This document shows positions 1-8,053 of a stretch of DNA of 23,362 nucleotides, piece after piece. The stretch comes from Acidobacteriota bacterium (GTDB lineage Bacteria > Acidobacteriota > Blastocatellia > Pyrinomonadales > Pyrinomonadaceae). The stretch lies in NCBI GenBank assembly GCA_024640445.1, contig JAHEEZ010000021.1:1-23362 (forward strand). Direction: 5' to 3'. Position 1 is the stretch's first letter, and the number at the start of each line of letters is the position of its first letter. The notes under the pieces are model-generated. The model had not been told where the DNA came from and made no database searches. It worked only from the letters and a program-made list of their open reading frames with translations. The translations under genes and the position numbers were made by a program.

Positions 1-81
1 ACTCCGGAAAACAAAAATCTGGATTTCCTGCCCGTTTGCCACTATCTTCTAGCAAGTCTTAAAAACTAATTTTTCAAAATC

Positions 82-112
82 TTGGCATCTTTGCCGGCGG
101 CGGGGCTATAAT
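82..112 (+). promoter_or_regulatory. Candidate sigma70-type promoter of clpC
   Basis: A perfect TATAAT hexamer lies at 107-112, with TTGGCA at 82-87 as a possible -35 box. The 19-bp spacer is longer than the ideal 17. The clpC start codon is 40 bases downstream, so the leader would be about 30 nt. No other gene is visible in bases 1-151, so clpC probably begins its own transcription unit. Confidence 0.5.
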
Positions 113-151
113 CGTGCTTCAACCGACATTGACCTGGGAACAGAACTATCT

Positions 152-2533
152 ATGTTTGAACGCTATACCGAAAAAGCGCGGCGCGTAATATTTTTTGCAC
201 GGTACGAAGCACTCCAGTACGGGTCCGAGACGATCTCGCCTGAACATGTCCTGCTGGGACTGATGCGCGAGGACAAGACCATTTCCGCGAGGTTCTTTCC
301 GTTTCGCCACAGCCTCACGGTGGACACGATAAGGCGCGAGATCGAGGATCGAATAGTGCCCAGGGAACGGATACCTCAATCGGCGGAACTGCATCTTTCG
401 CCTGAAACGAAGCGGATCCTGGCGTATACGAAAGAAGAGAGCGAGCGGCTTGGGAGCCGGAAGATCGGTGTCGAGCATCTTCTTTTGGGCATTCTCCGGG
501 AGGAGGCCTCCATCGCGGCGGAGATACTTTACCAGTACGGAGTGAGGCTGCACGGTGTGCGCGAAAAGATCACTCGGCATAGCGGAGCGCCGGGCAGAAG
601 GCCCGAAGGCGAGAAATCAGATACGCCGAACCTGGAGGAGTTCACCCGCGACCTGACCGCCGACGCGGCGGCCGGCCGGCTTGATCCCTTGATCGGCAGG
701 GAGTCGGAGACGGAACGGCTGATCGAGATACTTTGCCGGCGTACAAAGAACAATCCCGTGCTTATCGGTGAGTCGGGGGTCGGCAAGACGGCGATCATCG
801 AGGGACTCGCTCAGCGCATCGCCGACAAGAACGTGCCTTCCTTCCTTGAGAACAAGCGAATACTTTCGCTCGATCTTTCCCTGGTTGTCGCTGGGACCAA
901 GTACCGCGGCCAGTTCGAAGAAAGACTGAAGAAAATAATGTTGGAATTGAAGGAGAACAAGCGAAACATCGTGTTCATCGATGAGATTCACACGCTTGTC
1001 GGAGCCGGTTCCGCCGAAGGGTCCCTCGACGCGGCGAACATTCTGAAGCCGGCGCTTTCACGGAACGAGATCCAGTGCATCGGCGCGACCACACCCAGGG
1101 AATTCCGAATGTCCATAGAGAAGGACAGATCTCTGGAAAGGCGCTTTCAGGCAGTGAAAGTGGTGCCGCCGACGGAAGACGAAGCGTTCGAAATCGTGAA
1201 GGGGATCGCGGAACGGTATGAGGCATTCCACCAGATAAGGTATTCGGAAGATGCGCTGAAAGCAGCCGTTTATCAGACAAGCAGATATATCCCGGAAAGG
1301 TTCCTTCCCGACAAAGCGATCGATGTACTGGACGAAGCAGGTGCCCGGGCGAAACTCAGATATCAGCAGGAGAACAATTCCGAGCCGTCCTGGAAAGAGG
1401 CTGTGGAGAACTGGAAGAAGGCTACCGACGAGGACAAATTGCTTTCGCTTGAACTCAAGACGCTTGAGGATTCTTTCTTCGCTGTGGAGGTCTCGCGCGA
1501 CGACGTCGAGGAGGTCATCGCCCGCTGGACCGGCATCCCGATCCAGTCGATAAAGCGGGAAGAGGCCACTAAGCTCCTGGAGATCGAAGAGGAACTTCAC
1601 AAACGAATCGTTTCACAACGGCCCGCGATCTCCGCGCTCGCTCGTGCGATCCGGCGCTCCAGAGCGGGACTCAAGAACCCGCGAAGGCCGGTCGGGTCCT
1701 TTCTTTTCCTTGGACCCACCGGGGTTGGCAAGACCGAAGTCGCCCGGACGCTCGCCGATTTTCTGTTCGGCTCTGAAAAGGCGCTGATCCGCTTCGACAT
1801 GTCCGAGTACATGGAGAAGCACACCGTCGCCAAATTCATCGGTTCGCCTCCGGGCTATGTGGGGCACGACGAAGGCGGCCAGCTGACGGAGAAGCTTCGC
1901 CGCGCGCCGTACTCGATCGTTCTGTTCGACGAGATCGAGAAAGCGCACCCGGATCTTTTCAATGTTCTGCTTCAGGTCTTCGAGGACGGAAAACTCACGG
2001 ACGCGCAGGGCAACGAGATCGATTGCACGAACGCGCTGTTCATAATGACCTCTAACATTGGCGCCCGATTCATCCAGAAGCGCACTGCGCTTGGTTTCCA
2101 GTCGAGCGAGATCAGTGCCAGCGACAAGATCAACGACCAGGTGATGAGCGAAGTGAAGCGTCTTTTTGCGCCTGAGTTCATAAACCGCCTGGATGAGATC
2201 ATCCTGTTTGGGGAACTTTCGGACGACGATCTCAGGGACATCATTGATCTGCAGGTCGGGCATTTGAACGTGATACTTGAAGATCATTCATTAAAGATCA
2301 CCCTTTCGGACGAAGCGAAGGATTGGCTGATAGCAAAGACTTGTGCAGACCGCAGTTACGGCGCGAGACCGCTTCGAAGGGCGCTCCAGAAATACGTCGA
2401 GGACGAGCTTTCCGAGTCGCTGATCCAGGGCCGGCTTGAGCACGAGGATCAGATGGAAGTCGTCTGCGAAGGCGATGCACTCAAGATCAGGCCGCTCAAA
2501 GTCGGCAAGGCGAAAAATGCCGTGACAAAATGA
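152..2533 (+). CDS. clpC: ClpC-type AAA+ ATPase, unfoldase partner of ClpP
   Basis: This 793-residue class I Clp/Hsp100 ATPase should unfold proteins in the cytoplasm and feed them to ClpP. The N-terminus (MFERYTEKARRVI) and the following 140 residues form the double Clp-N domain. The first AAA+ module has Walker A GESGVGKT at residues 206-213 and Walker B IVFIDE at 273-278. The second has Walker A GPTGVGKT at 521-528 and Walker B VLFDE near 590-594. An LGF tripeptide at 647-649, in the loop where ClpA/ClpC carry IGL or VGF, indicates ClpP docking. The middle region between DEAG (about 394-397) and WTGIP (459) has about 60 residues, some 20 shorter than I recall for Bacillus ClpC, with no clear UVR motif. 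ClpA is the alternative name, but the N-terminus and the middle region favour ClpC. The gene stands alone between its own promoter and a terminator. Confidence 0.93.
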   Translation: MFERYTEKARRVIFFARYEALQYGSETISPEHVLLGLMREDKTISARFFPFRHSLTVDTIRREIEDRIVPRERIPQSAELHLSPETKRILAYTKEESERLGSRKIGVEHLLLGILREEASIAAEILYQYGVRLHGVREKITRHSGAPGRRPEGEKSDTPNLEEFTRDLTADAAAGRLDPLIGRESETERLIEILCRRTKNNPVLIGESGVGKTAIIEGLAQRIADKNVPSFLENKRILSLDLSLVVAGTKYRGQFEERLKKIMLELKENKRNIVFIDEIHTLVGAGSAEGSLDAANILKPALSRNEIQCIGATTPREFRMSIEKDRSLERRFQAVKVVPPTEDEAFEIVKGIAERYEAFHQIRYSEDALKAAVYQTSRYIPERFLPDKAIDVLDEAGARAKLRYQQENNSEPSWKEAVENWKKATDEDKLLSLELKTLEDSFFAVEVSRDDVEEVIARWTGIPIQSIKREEATKLLEIEEELHKRIVSQRPAISALARAIRRSRAGLKNPRRPVGSFLFLGPTGVGKTEVARTLADFLFGSEKALIRFDMSEYMEKHTVAKFIGSPPGYVGHDEGGQLTEKLRRAPYSIVLFDEIEKAHPDLFNVLLQVFEDGKLTDAQGNEIDCTNALFIMTSNIGARFIQKRTALGFQSSEISASDKINDQVMSEVKRLFAPEFINRLDEIILFGELSDDDLRDIIDLQVGHLNVILEDHSLKITLSDEAKDWLIAKTCADRSYGARPLRRALQKYVEDELSESLIQGRLEHEDQMEVVCEGDALKIRPLKVGKAKNAVTK

Positions 2534-2558
2534 ACCGGTCGGTAAAGACCCATGAACT

Positions 2559-2606
2559 GAAGCGCAAAGGATATGTTACACAAACCCTTTGCGCTTTTTA
2601 TTTTTG
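2559..2606 (+). terminator. Rho-independent terminator after clpC
   Basis: AGCGCAAAGG (2561-2570) pairs perfectly with CCTTTGCGCT (2586-2595) across a 15-nt loop. The stem can be extended by one A-T pair. A TTTTATTTTT run follows directly. It starts about 27 bases after the clpC stop and separates clpC from the bamA block. Confidence 0.85.
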
Positions 2607-2619
2607 GAGGGAATGCCTG

Positions 2620-2625
2620 TATAAT
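2620..2625 (+). promoter_or_regulatory. Possible -10 box upstream of bamA
   Basis: A TATAAT hexamer preceded directly by TG lies just after the clpC terminator. No convincing -35 box is at the right distance. If used, it would give bamA a leader of over 200 nt. The 235-base interval 2606-2840 otherwise holds only the AATAATTTAG element at 2737-2753 and no credible gene. Confidence 0.3.
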
Positions 2626-2736
2626 TCGAAAGTTTGCTGGCAGGATAGGATAAATGCGGTTCCGAAAGGGCAACCAGCCTTTCGGACGCTGAATCAAACG
2701 CCGCGTACCAATCCTTCGCAGAAGCAGCCGCTTTTT

Positions 2737-2753
2737 AATAATTTAGTTAAGGA
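2737..2753 (+). promoter_or_regulatory. 17-nt element shared with the ompH leader
   Basis: AATAATTTAGTTAAGGA lies 87 bases before the bamA start. Bases 6037-6053, before the first ompH gene, read AATAATTTAGATAAGAA, which is identical at 15 of 17 positions. Both copies have the same orientation at a similar distance (87 and 68 bases) from genes of one pathway. It may be a promoter element or regulator site, but the function is unknown. Confidence 0.4.
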
Positions 2754-2840
2754 AAATTCCGTTCGGGCCAATTTGGTCTACGGACACTTGGACGCTTCAT
2801 ATCAGATACTTGCAGTTATAAGTATAGGGAATTTGGCATT

Positions 2841-5800
2841 ATGCGCATCGCACGGGCTCTAGGGCTTGTTCTAATAATTTTGGCGGCATCGGCCGGCACG
2901 TTCGCTTCCGCGGTCGGCACCAGATCAGAAGATACTTCCGAAGGATCATCAGCGCCTGCGGCGCAACAGTTGGTTGAGACAGTAGATATTCAGGGGAACC
3001 GCAGGCTTAGGGACGATGACCTTTTCTATTACATACGGACCCGCCCGGGCGATACCTTTGATCCTGCCCAACTGGAACGCGATCTGCGCGAACTTCTCTC
3101 ACTAAGTTTCTTTGATAAGACATCTGCAAGAGTTCTGACCGAACCCGGCATACGAGGCGGCATTAACGTGATCTTCGAGGTCCGCGAACTGCCGATCATT
3201 CGCGATCTTCAGTTCGAGGGCGCGAAGGCTGTTCAGGAATCCGACATACTCAAGGCGTTCAGAGAGAACCGCATCGGGATCTCGAAGGAATCCGTTTACG
3301 ATCCATCCAAGGCGCGTGATGCGAAGCGCCTTCTTCGTGAACTATTCGCCTCGAAAGGCTACCCCAACGCGACCGTTGATGTGCGCGAGGAGGAGGTTTC
3401 GGCTACCTCGACGGCAATCACGTTTGTGATAGATCAGGGGCGCAGGTCGAGGATCGTCGAAATAGAGTTCGAAGGAAATAAGAACTTTAAGAGCAGTGAA
3501 CTCCGCAAACAGCTTCAGCTTGTCCAGGAAACCGGTATGATATCGCGTTTCAAGGGACAGGATATTCTCGATCTCCGGAAGCTTGAGTACGACCTGAACA
3601 AGAACGTGCGCGAGTACATGTTCTCGAAGGGATATTTCCAGGCGAGGATCGGCGAACCGCAGGTCATCGGACTTGGTGTGAAAAGAACCGGCTTTCCGGT
3701 GTTGAAGGTCTTTCCGCTTCCGCTGGTTACTTCCACGGACGACACGCTCAAGGTGATAGTGCCTGTCGTCGAGGGCAGGATATTCCGCGTCGGGGATGTG
3801 AAGATAGAGGGGAACTCGATCTTCTCGGAGCAGCAGATCTCTTCGATCATCGGGGTCCGGCCGGGTGAGGTCGCAAACGGAAAGCGTCTTCGTGAGGCTC
3901 TGTACGAAGACCTCAAAAAGATATACGGCGGACAGGGATTTGTTCAGTACGACGTCGAGCTCATTCCGGAATTCAAAGACAATCCTTCGAATCCCGCAGA
4001 AGGAATCGTCGACATTGAGATCAACATCGACGAAGGCAAACAGTTCAGGCTCCGAAGACTTGAATTCACTGGCAACACTTTTACGCGCGATGAGGTTCTC
4101 AGGCGCGAAATGCTGGTAAACGAGGGCGATATTTACAATCAGGTCCTTGTCGAGACTTCTCTGCTAAGGCTCAACCAGACCCAGTACTTCGATCCTATCG
4201 ACAAAGACAAGGATCTAGAAGTAAGGCCGAACGAGGATCGGGGCGAGGTTGATGTAGCTGTGAAAGTCCGCGAACGCGGTCGCCAGCAGATCTCGTTCAA
4301 TGGCGGCATTTCCGGAATTAGCGGTACTTTCTTCGGGCTCGAGTATTCCACTAACAACCTGCTCGGCCGTGGAGAGGTGTTGTCGCTCGCCTTCGGCGTC
4401 GGAAACCGCCAGCAGAGTTTCCAGCTCACGTTCCAGGAACCGTATTTTCAGGATCGGCCGATCGCGGTGGGTGTTTCTGTATTCGCGTCCCGGTATAAGT
4501 TCTATGGAGAAGGCACTTACCTTTCACAGAACCAGGATGCGATCACGGGGGCGCTGAATCCATTTAACCCGATCTATACAGATGAGAGCGCGCTGTTCAC
4601 ACAGAGCACTTACGGGGCTAACGTTTTCGCGACCGCGCCGCTGTCCGAACTCTTTTTCAAGAAGCGTCGGTTCACGCAATTTTCGAGGATCGGGTTGACC
4701 TACCAGTTCTCGGCGACGTCGATCCAGGATCCGCCGATCAACGAGTCCGTCGATCCGGCCGACCGAATCCCGATCGTTTTCGAGCAGCCGAACATAATAA
4801 CCAGCCGTATCACGCCGACCTTTGTTTACGATACAAGACAACCGTCGGCAAACGGTATCGACACTCTCAGGGGTACGCAGCTATCGGCATCGTTCGCGCT
4901 GGCGGGTCTCGGCGGGGACGTCAGGACATATCAGCCGAACATCACGTACATGAAATTCATTCCGGTCCGCCGGAAGAAGTCGGAAAATGCCGAGGTGTTC
5001 GGTTTCCGGATCCAGGCCGGTACTATAGGCAGTTTTGCGATCTCGGACACGATCAGGAATGCGAACTCGCTTTCATTCGTGGGCGGCGTTCCGATCTTTG
5101 AAAGGTACTTCCTGGGCAGCGAGTTCGATCTGCGCGGTTACGACACTCGCTCGATCGGGCCGATCGCCCCGTACGACAGTTATCTGACAACCAGAAATGT
5201 GGTTGCCGCAAACAATTTGGTAGGGGATCCGGTGGAGGCGTCGGGCATTCCGGCATTGAGGCTGGCGGAGATCGCGGAACTGGGTGTTCTGAACGGGCCT
5301 GACGGGCCGCAGAACGCGTTGTTCCGAAATAACTATAGGTTCATCGGCGGCGACACTAAACTTCTCGGCAACTTCGAGTACAGGATCCCGATCTTCGGCC
5401 CATTGACAGTTGCCGCCTTTGCGGATATCGGCGCCGTGTTCAATATTCGCAAAACTGGAACACAGAGGATCGACAGTGAATTTCTGCCCGACGATACGTT
5501 CCTCGGAGCCGGCACGCTTGCTCAGATAGCGCTTAGGAATTATCCGCAGCTTGCCAATAGCTTCGGCGCCGTGCTTTATTTTCAGGACCAGTTGTTGACG
5601 AAGACCGCATTCCGAAGGATATTCTGCCCGAATCAGGCTTGCCCTGAAAGCCTGCCTCCCGGAATACAGCCGATCTTTTTGAGAGGTGAAGCCCAGACCA
5701 ACGCGCTCTTAAGGGTCGATGATTCGGCGTTCAACAACATCGGGGATTTTCGTTCCAGCGTGGGGTTTGAAGCGAGGGTTCAGGTGCCGGTCGTGAACGT

Positions 5801-5924
5801 GCCCTTCAGGTTGATCTATTACTACAATCCGAACGGACAGTTCGGATTCACCGAGGATGCCCCCGGCTTGTTCCTGCCTGGTAAGCGAAGCGGTTTCAGA
5901 TTCACGGTCGGGCGTACGTTCTAG
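2841..5924 (+). CDS. bamA: BamA / Omp85 outer-membrane protein assembly factor
   Basis: This 1027-residue protein is the core of the BAM complex, which inserts beta-barrel proteins into the outer membrane. Residues 1-24 look like a signal peptide. Five POTRA-type segments follow, roughly 45-117, 118-200, 203-310, 313-398 and 402-478. Each has the usual EFEGNK, KIEGNS or EFTGNT-like strand starts. The rest (about 485-1027) is the barrel. It contains LRGYD at 764-768, the loop-6 RGF/Y motif of Omp85 proteins, and ends in GRTF with the expected C-terminal Phe. E. coli BamA is about 810 residues; the extra length is mainly in barrel loops, including a stretch with a Cys pair (C929, C934). AGGGA lies 10 bases before the ATG, a weak ribosome site. 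The ompH genes downstream support the role. Confidence 0.94.
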   Translation: MRIARALGLVLIILAASAGTFASAVGTRSEDTSEGSSAPAAQQLVETVDIQGNRRLRDDDLFYYIRTRPGDTFDPAQLERDLRELLSLSFFDKTSARVLTEPGIRGGINVIFEVRELPIIRDLQFEGAKAVQESDILKAFRENRIGISKESVYDPSKARDAKRLLRELFASKGYPNATVDVREEEVSATSTAITFVIDQGRRSRIVEIEFEGNKNFKSSELRKQLQLVQETGMISRFKGQDILDLRKLEYDLNKNVREYMFSKGYFQARIGEPQVIGLGVKRTGFPVLKVFPLPLVTSTDDTLKVIVPVVEGRIFRVGDVKIEGNSIFSEQQISSIIGVRPGEVANGKRLREALYEDLKKIYGGQGFVQYDVELIPEFKDNPSNPAEGIVDIEINIDEGKQFRLRRLEFTGNTFTRDEVLRREMLVNEGDIYNQVLVETSLLRLNQTQYFDPIDKDKDLEVRPNEDRGEVDVAVKVRERGRQQISFNGGISGISGTFFGLEYSTNNLLGRGEVLSLAFGVGNRQQSFQLTFQEPYFQDRPIAVGVSVFASRYKFYGEGTYLSQNQDAITGALNPFNPIYTDESALFTQSTYGANVFATAPLSELFFKKRRFTQFSRIGLTYQFSATSIQDPPINESVDPADRIPIVFEQPNIITSRITPTFVYDTRQPSANGIDTLRGTQLSASFALAGLGGDVRTYQPNITYMKFIPVRRKKSENAEVFGFRIQAGTIGSFAISDTIRNANSLSFVGGVPIFERYFLGSEFDLRGYDTRSIGPIAPYDSYLTTRNVVAANNLVGDPVEASGIPALRLAEIAELGVLNGPDGPQNALFRNNYRFIGGDTKLLGNFEYRIPIFGPLTVAAFADIGAVFNIRKTGTQRIDSEFLPDDTFLGAGTLAQIALRNYPQLANSFGAVLYFQDQLLTKTAFRRIFCPNQACPESLPPGIQPIFLRGEAQTNALLRVDDSAFNNIGDFRSSVGFEARVQVPVVNVPFRLIYYYNPNGQFGFTEDAPGLFLPGKRSGFRFTVGRTF

Positions 5925-6036
5925 CCGGTCCTGCCGTCCATCTGATCGCAAGAAGCATCATTTCGATAGGCAGCGACATCTAGAAGTGGAAACCTCATTA
6001 GTTAGGAAATTAGGCATCAGAGGGATGCCCGCATGC

Positions 6037-6053
6037 AATAATTTAGATAAGAA
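6037..6053 (+). promoter_or_regulatory. 17-nt element shared with the bamA leader
   Basis: AATAATTTAGATAAGAA matches the bamA upstream element at 15 of 17 positions. A related stretch, TTAGTTAGGAAATTAGG, lies just upstream at 5998-6014. The 197-base gap 5925-6121 also holds a small hairpin (GGCATC at 6013-6018 with GATGCC at 6024-6029) that lacks a T-run. No gene was seen there. Confidence 0.4.
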
Positions 6054-6121
6054 GGATCTGGTAAAGCGGAGAAACGGCCAAAGCGCCGGCCTCCTCGCGG
6101 TTCCAAGGAGCATTAGAAGAA

Positions 6122-6712
6122 ATGAAAGCAATCAGATTAGTAGTTGGCGGCGTCATCTTTGCCGCGATATTTGCGGTTTCGGCATTTGGCCAGACACAGG
6201 GAAGCAAGATAGGTGTGATCAATACGCTGTTCTTCCAACAGGATAAAGGCGGAATTACGAAGTACGTAAGTTTGCTGAACAGCCTGGACAACGAGTTCAA
6301 ACCGGATAACCAGAAGCTGCAGACGCTTGCAAACCAAATGAACGCCCTCAAGTCGGAGATCGAGACCCTGCAAAAGAACGCCTCGTCCTCGGTTCCGGTC
6401 AAGCCGGAGACGGTTAACGCGAAGATCGAGGAATACAACAAGGCGGCGCGCGAATTCAAGTATCAGCAGGAAGAGACGAAAGCGCGCTTTGAAAGCAGGC
6501 AACAGGTCGTAATGGCACCGGTGCTCCAGGATATTGGCAAGGCGATGGAAGAATACAGGGCTAAGAACGGCTTTTTCCTGATACTCGATGCCGCAAAGCT
6601 CGATGATGCCGGACTCGTGCTGGCGTTCGACCGGACCCTTGATGTAACTGATGATTTCATCAAGTATTACAACGCGCGGCCTGCAGGTACTGCAAGCAAC
6701 GTAAAGAACTAA
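6122..6712 (+). CDS. OmpH/Skp-family periplasmic chaperone, copy 1
   Basis: This 196-residue protein belongs to the Skp/OmpH family, which holds unfolded outer-membrane proteins in the periplasm before BAM inserts them. Residues 1-23 form a signal peptide (MKAIRLVVGG onward) ending near AFGQ. The mature part opens with SKIGVINT, a strand typical of the family. A long charged, coiled-coil-prone stretch (about 55-135) follows, rich in K, E and Q and matching the Skp tentacle helices. The closing FLILDAAKLDDAGLVLAFD segment is the returning body strand. AAGGAG at 6105-6110 lies 11 bases before the start. The gene directly follows bamA and precedes a diverged second copy. The length is slightly above the usual 160-180. 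Confidence 0.88.
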   Translation: MKAIRLVVGGVIFAAIFAVSAFGQTQGSKIGVINTLFFQQDKGGITKYVSLLNSLDNEFKPDNQKLQTLANQMNALKSEIETLQKNASSSVPVKPETVNAKIEEYNKAAREFKYQQEETKARFESRQQVVMAPVLQDIGKAMEEYRAKNGFFLILDAAKLDDAGLVLAFDRTLDVTDDFIKYYNARPAGTASNVKN

Positions 6713-6740
6713 GTGCAGATCACCTTTGACGGGTGCGGGG

Positions 6741-6777
6741 GCCGGTAGCGATCAGACTGCCGGCTTCTTACTTTTTG
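6741..6777 (+). terminator. Hairpin with T-rich tail after ompH copy 1
   Basis: GCCGGTAG (6741-6748) pairs with CTGCCGGC (6757-6764), with one G-T pair, over an 8-nt loop. TTCTTACTTTTTG follows. It is likely a terminator or attenuator inside the envelope block. A closely similar hairpin follows ompH copy 2. Confidence 0.55.
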
Positions 6778-6787
6778 TGTTCTGCCT

Positions 6788-6793
6788 TATAAT
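6788..6793 (+). promoter_or_regulatory. Possible -10 box for ompH copy 2
   Basis: A perfect TATAAT sits just after the hairpin that follows ompH copy 1. The -35 position 17 bases upstream is TTCTTA (6765-6770), a poor match. If active, it would give the second ompH and the fabZ-lpxA-lpxI genes a separate start after the terminator-like hairpin. Confidence 0.35.
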
Positions 6794-6893
6794 GTTCGGT
6801 CAGTTTGATAAACAAAACAGCAGCGCAATTGTTGTTGGTGCCGGTCTTAAAGGCATCGGCAGCGGGATTTTGCGCAAGGAGCCTTCACAAAAG

Positions 6894-7481
6894 ATGAGAA
6901 CGATTCGATACACACTATTTGTTACTGCCGCTTTGATCTTTGCGGCGTTCAACGTTTCTGCGCAGGCACAGCCTGCGGGCAAGGTAGGATTGATCAACCT
7001 CGAAGCCTTGGCGGCAAAGGATGGTGCGACGCGTTACATAAACGCTCTCACCGTGCTCGACAAGGAATTTGACACTGAGATCAAGGCCCTTCAGGCGCTC
7101 GACGCCAACATCGCGACCAAGACACAGGAACTGCAAGGTCTTGTGGAGCAAGCCAACAAGCCCGGATCGCCTGTAAGCGCCGAATCGCTTCGTACACGCA
7201 ATTACGATATCGAGAGAATGAAGCGGGAACTGAAGTTCAAACAGGAAGACCTTCAGGCAAGGGTCAACAGCCGCAGACAGACAGTGGTCGGTCCGATATA
7301 CAACGAAATGCGCGTGGCACTCAGGGAGTACGCCCTCAAGAACGGTTATTCGATCATACTCGACGGCGGAAAGCTCGAAGAGAATGGGCTCTTGATGGCC
7401 TTTGACGCTAAGTACGATGTGACGAAAGAATTCATTACTTTCTTCAACGCTCGGCCGGCGGGTACTGCTTCGACCAATTAG
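6894..7481 (+). CDS. OmpH/Skp-family periplasmic chaperone, copy 2
   Basis: This 195-residue protein is a diverged paralogue of the preceding gene. It has a signal peptide (MRTIRYTLFV onward, ending near VSAQA), a GKVGLINLEAL opening strand, a coiled-coil-prone central region and the closing SIILDGGKLEENGLLMAFD segment. Both copies end in NARPAGTAS plus a few residues, so they arose by tandem duplication. The frame is open further upstream from 6726, but the ATG at 6894 is chosen for two reasons: it begins the signal peptide, and CAAGGAG at 6875-6881 lies 12 bases before it. Low overall identity between the copies suggests an old duplication and perhaps different clients. Confidence 0.85.
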   Translation: MRTIRYTLFVTAALIFAAFNVSAQAQPAGKVGLINLEALAAKDGATRYINALTVLDKEFDTEIKALQALDANIATKTQELQGLVEQANKPGSPVSAESLRTRNYDIERMKRELKFKQEDLQARVNSRRQTVVGPIYNEMRVALREYALKNGYSIILDGGKLEENGLLMAFDAKYDVTKEFITFFNARPAGTASTN

Positions 7482-7507
7482 AACGCTTCTGATTCTGGAT
7501 CAGTCGC

Positions 7508-7537
7508 GGGAGCCGGTAATGATTTGTGCCGGCTTCC
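7508..7537 (+). other. Hairpin between ompH copy 2 and fabZ
   Basis: GGGAGCCGG pairs with CCGGCTTCCC with one bulged base. There is no T-run after it, so it is not a standard terminator. It resembles the hairpin at 6741-6764, sharing GCCGGTA and TGCCGGCTTC. It may slow transcription or stabilise the 3' end of the ompH message. Confidence 0.5.
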
Positions 7538-7574
7538 CCTGTCTGCAGGCATCCGCCCAGGTAATTATCTGAAG

Positions 7575-8015
7575 ATGATCACTTACGACATAAACGAGAT
7601 CCACGCGATCCTGCCTCACCGTTATCCGTTCCTGCTTGTTGACAAGATCATTGATCTCGAACCGAGAACAAGGATCGTCGGTATAAAGCAGGTGACGATA
7701 AATGAACCATTTTTTCAGGGCCATTTTCCTGGGGCTCCGGTGATGCCTGGGGTCCTTCAGATCGAGGCGCTTGCACAGGTCGGTGCGATCCTCGCTTTGC
7801 GCGAATTCGAGGACCGCGATAAGCGCATTCCGTTTTTCAGCGGGATCGATAAGGCGAGATTCCGAAAGCCTGTAGTTCCGGGCGACACACTTACGCTTGA
7901 AGTGACGGCATTGAGGATAGGAAGCAAAGTCCAGAAGATGCGCGGTGAAGCGAAGGTGAACGGGACGATCACGGCCGAAGCGGAAATAATGTGTGTGATC
8001 GCGGAGCGTCCCTGA
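7575..8015 (+). CDS. fabZ: 3-hydroxyacyl-ACP dehydratase FabZ
   Basis: This 146-residue hot-dog-fold enzyme dehydrates (3R)-hydroxyacyl-ACP in fatty acid elongation. Its substrate pool is shared with lipid A synthesis. The family signature LPHRYPFLLVD lies at residues 13-23. NEPFFQGHFPGAPVMPGV follows, with catalytic His50, and then the catalytic Glu64 in IEALAQ. The frame is open further upstream through a TTG at 7524, but that codon lies inside the hairpin. The ATG at 7575 gives the normal family length and start. The ribosome site is weak. The gene is 38 bases before lpxA, the common fabZ-lpxA pairing. Confidence 0.95.
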   Translation: MITYDINEIHAILPHRYPFLLVDKIIDLEPRTRIVGIKQVTINEPFFQGHFPGAPVMPGVLQIEALAQVGAILALREFEDRDKRIPFFSGIDKARFRKPVVPGDTLTLEVTALRIGSKVQKMRGEAKVNGTITAEAEIMCVIAERP

Positions 8016-8053
8016 TTCCGTCTTCACAAGCTGAGTGATCAAACCGCACCAAA

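Noticed and set aside
1613..2287. 224-codon minus-strand frame opposite clpC
   Set aside because: It is antisense to the conserved second AAA+ module, and no family motif is visible.
2530..2862. 110-codon open frame on the plus strand between clpC and bamA
   Set aside because: It runs straight through the clpC terminator hairpin and the probable bamA leader, has no ribosome site of its own and resembles no known protein.
7524..7574. Upstream TTG start for fabZ
   Set aside because: It adds residues unlike any FabZ and the codon lies inside the hairpin. The ATG at 7575 gives the normal start.
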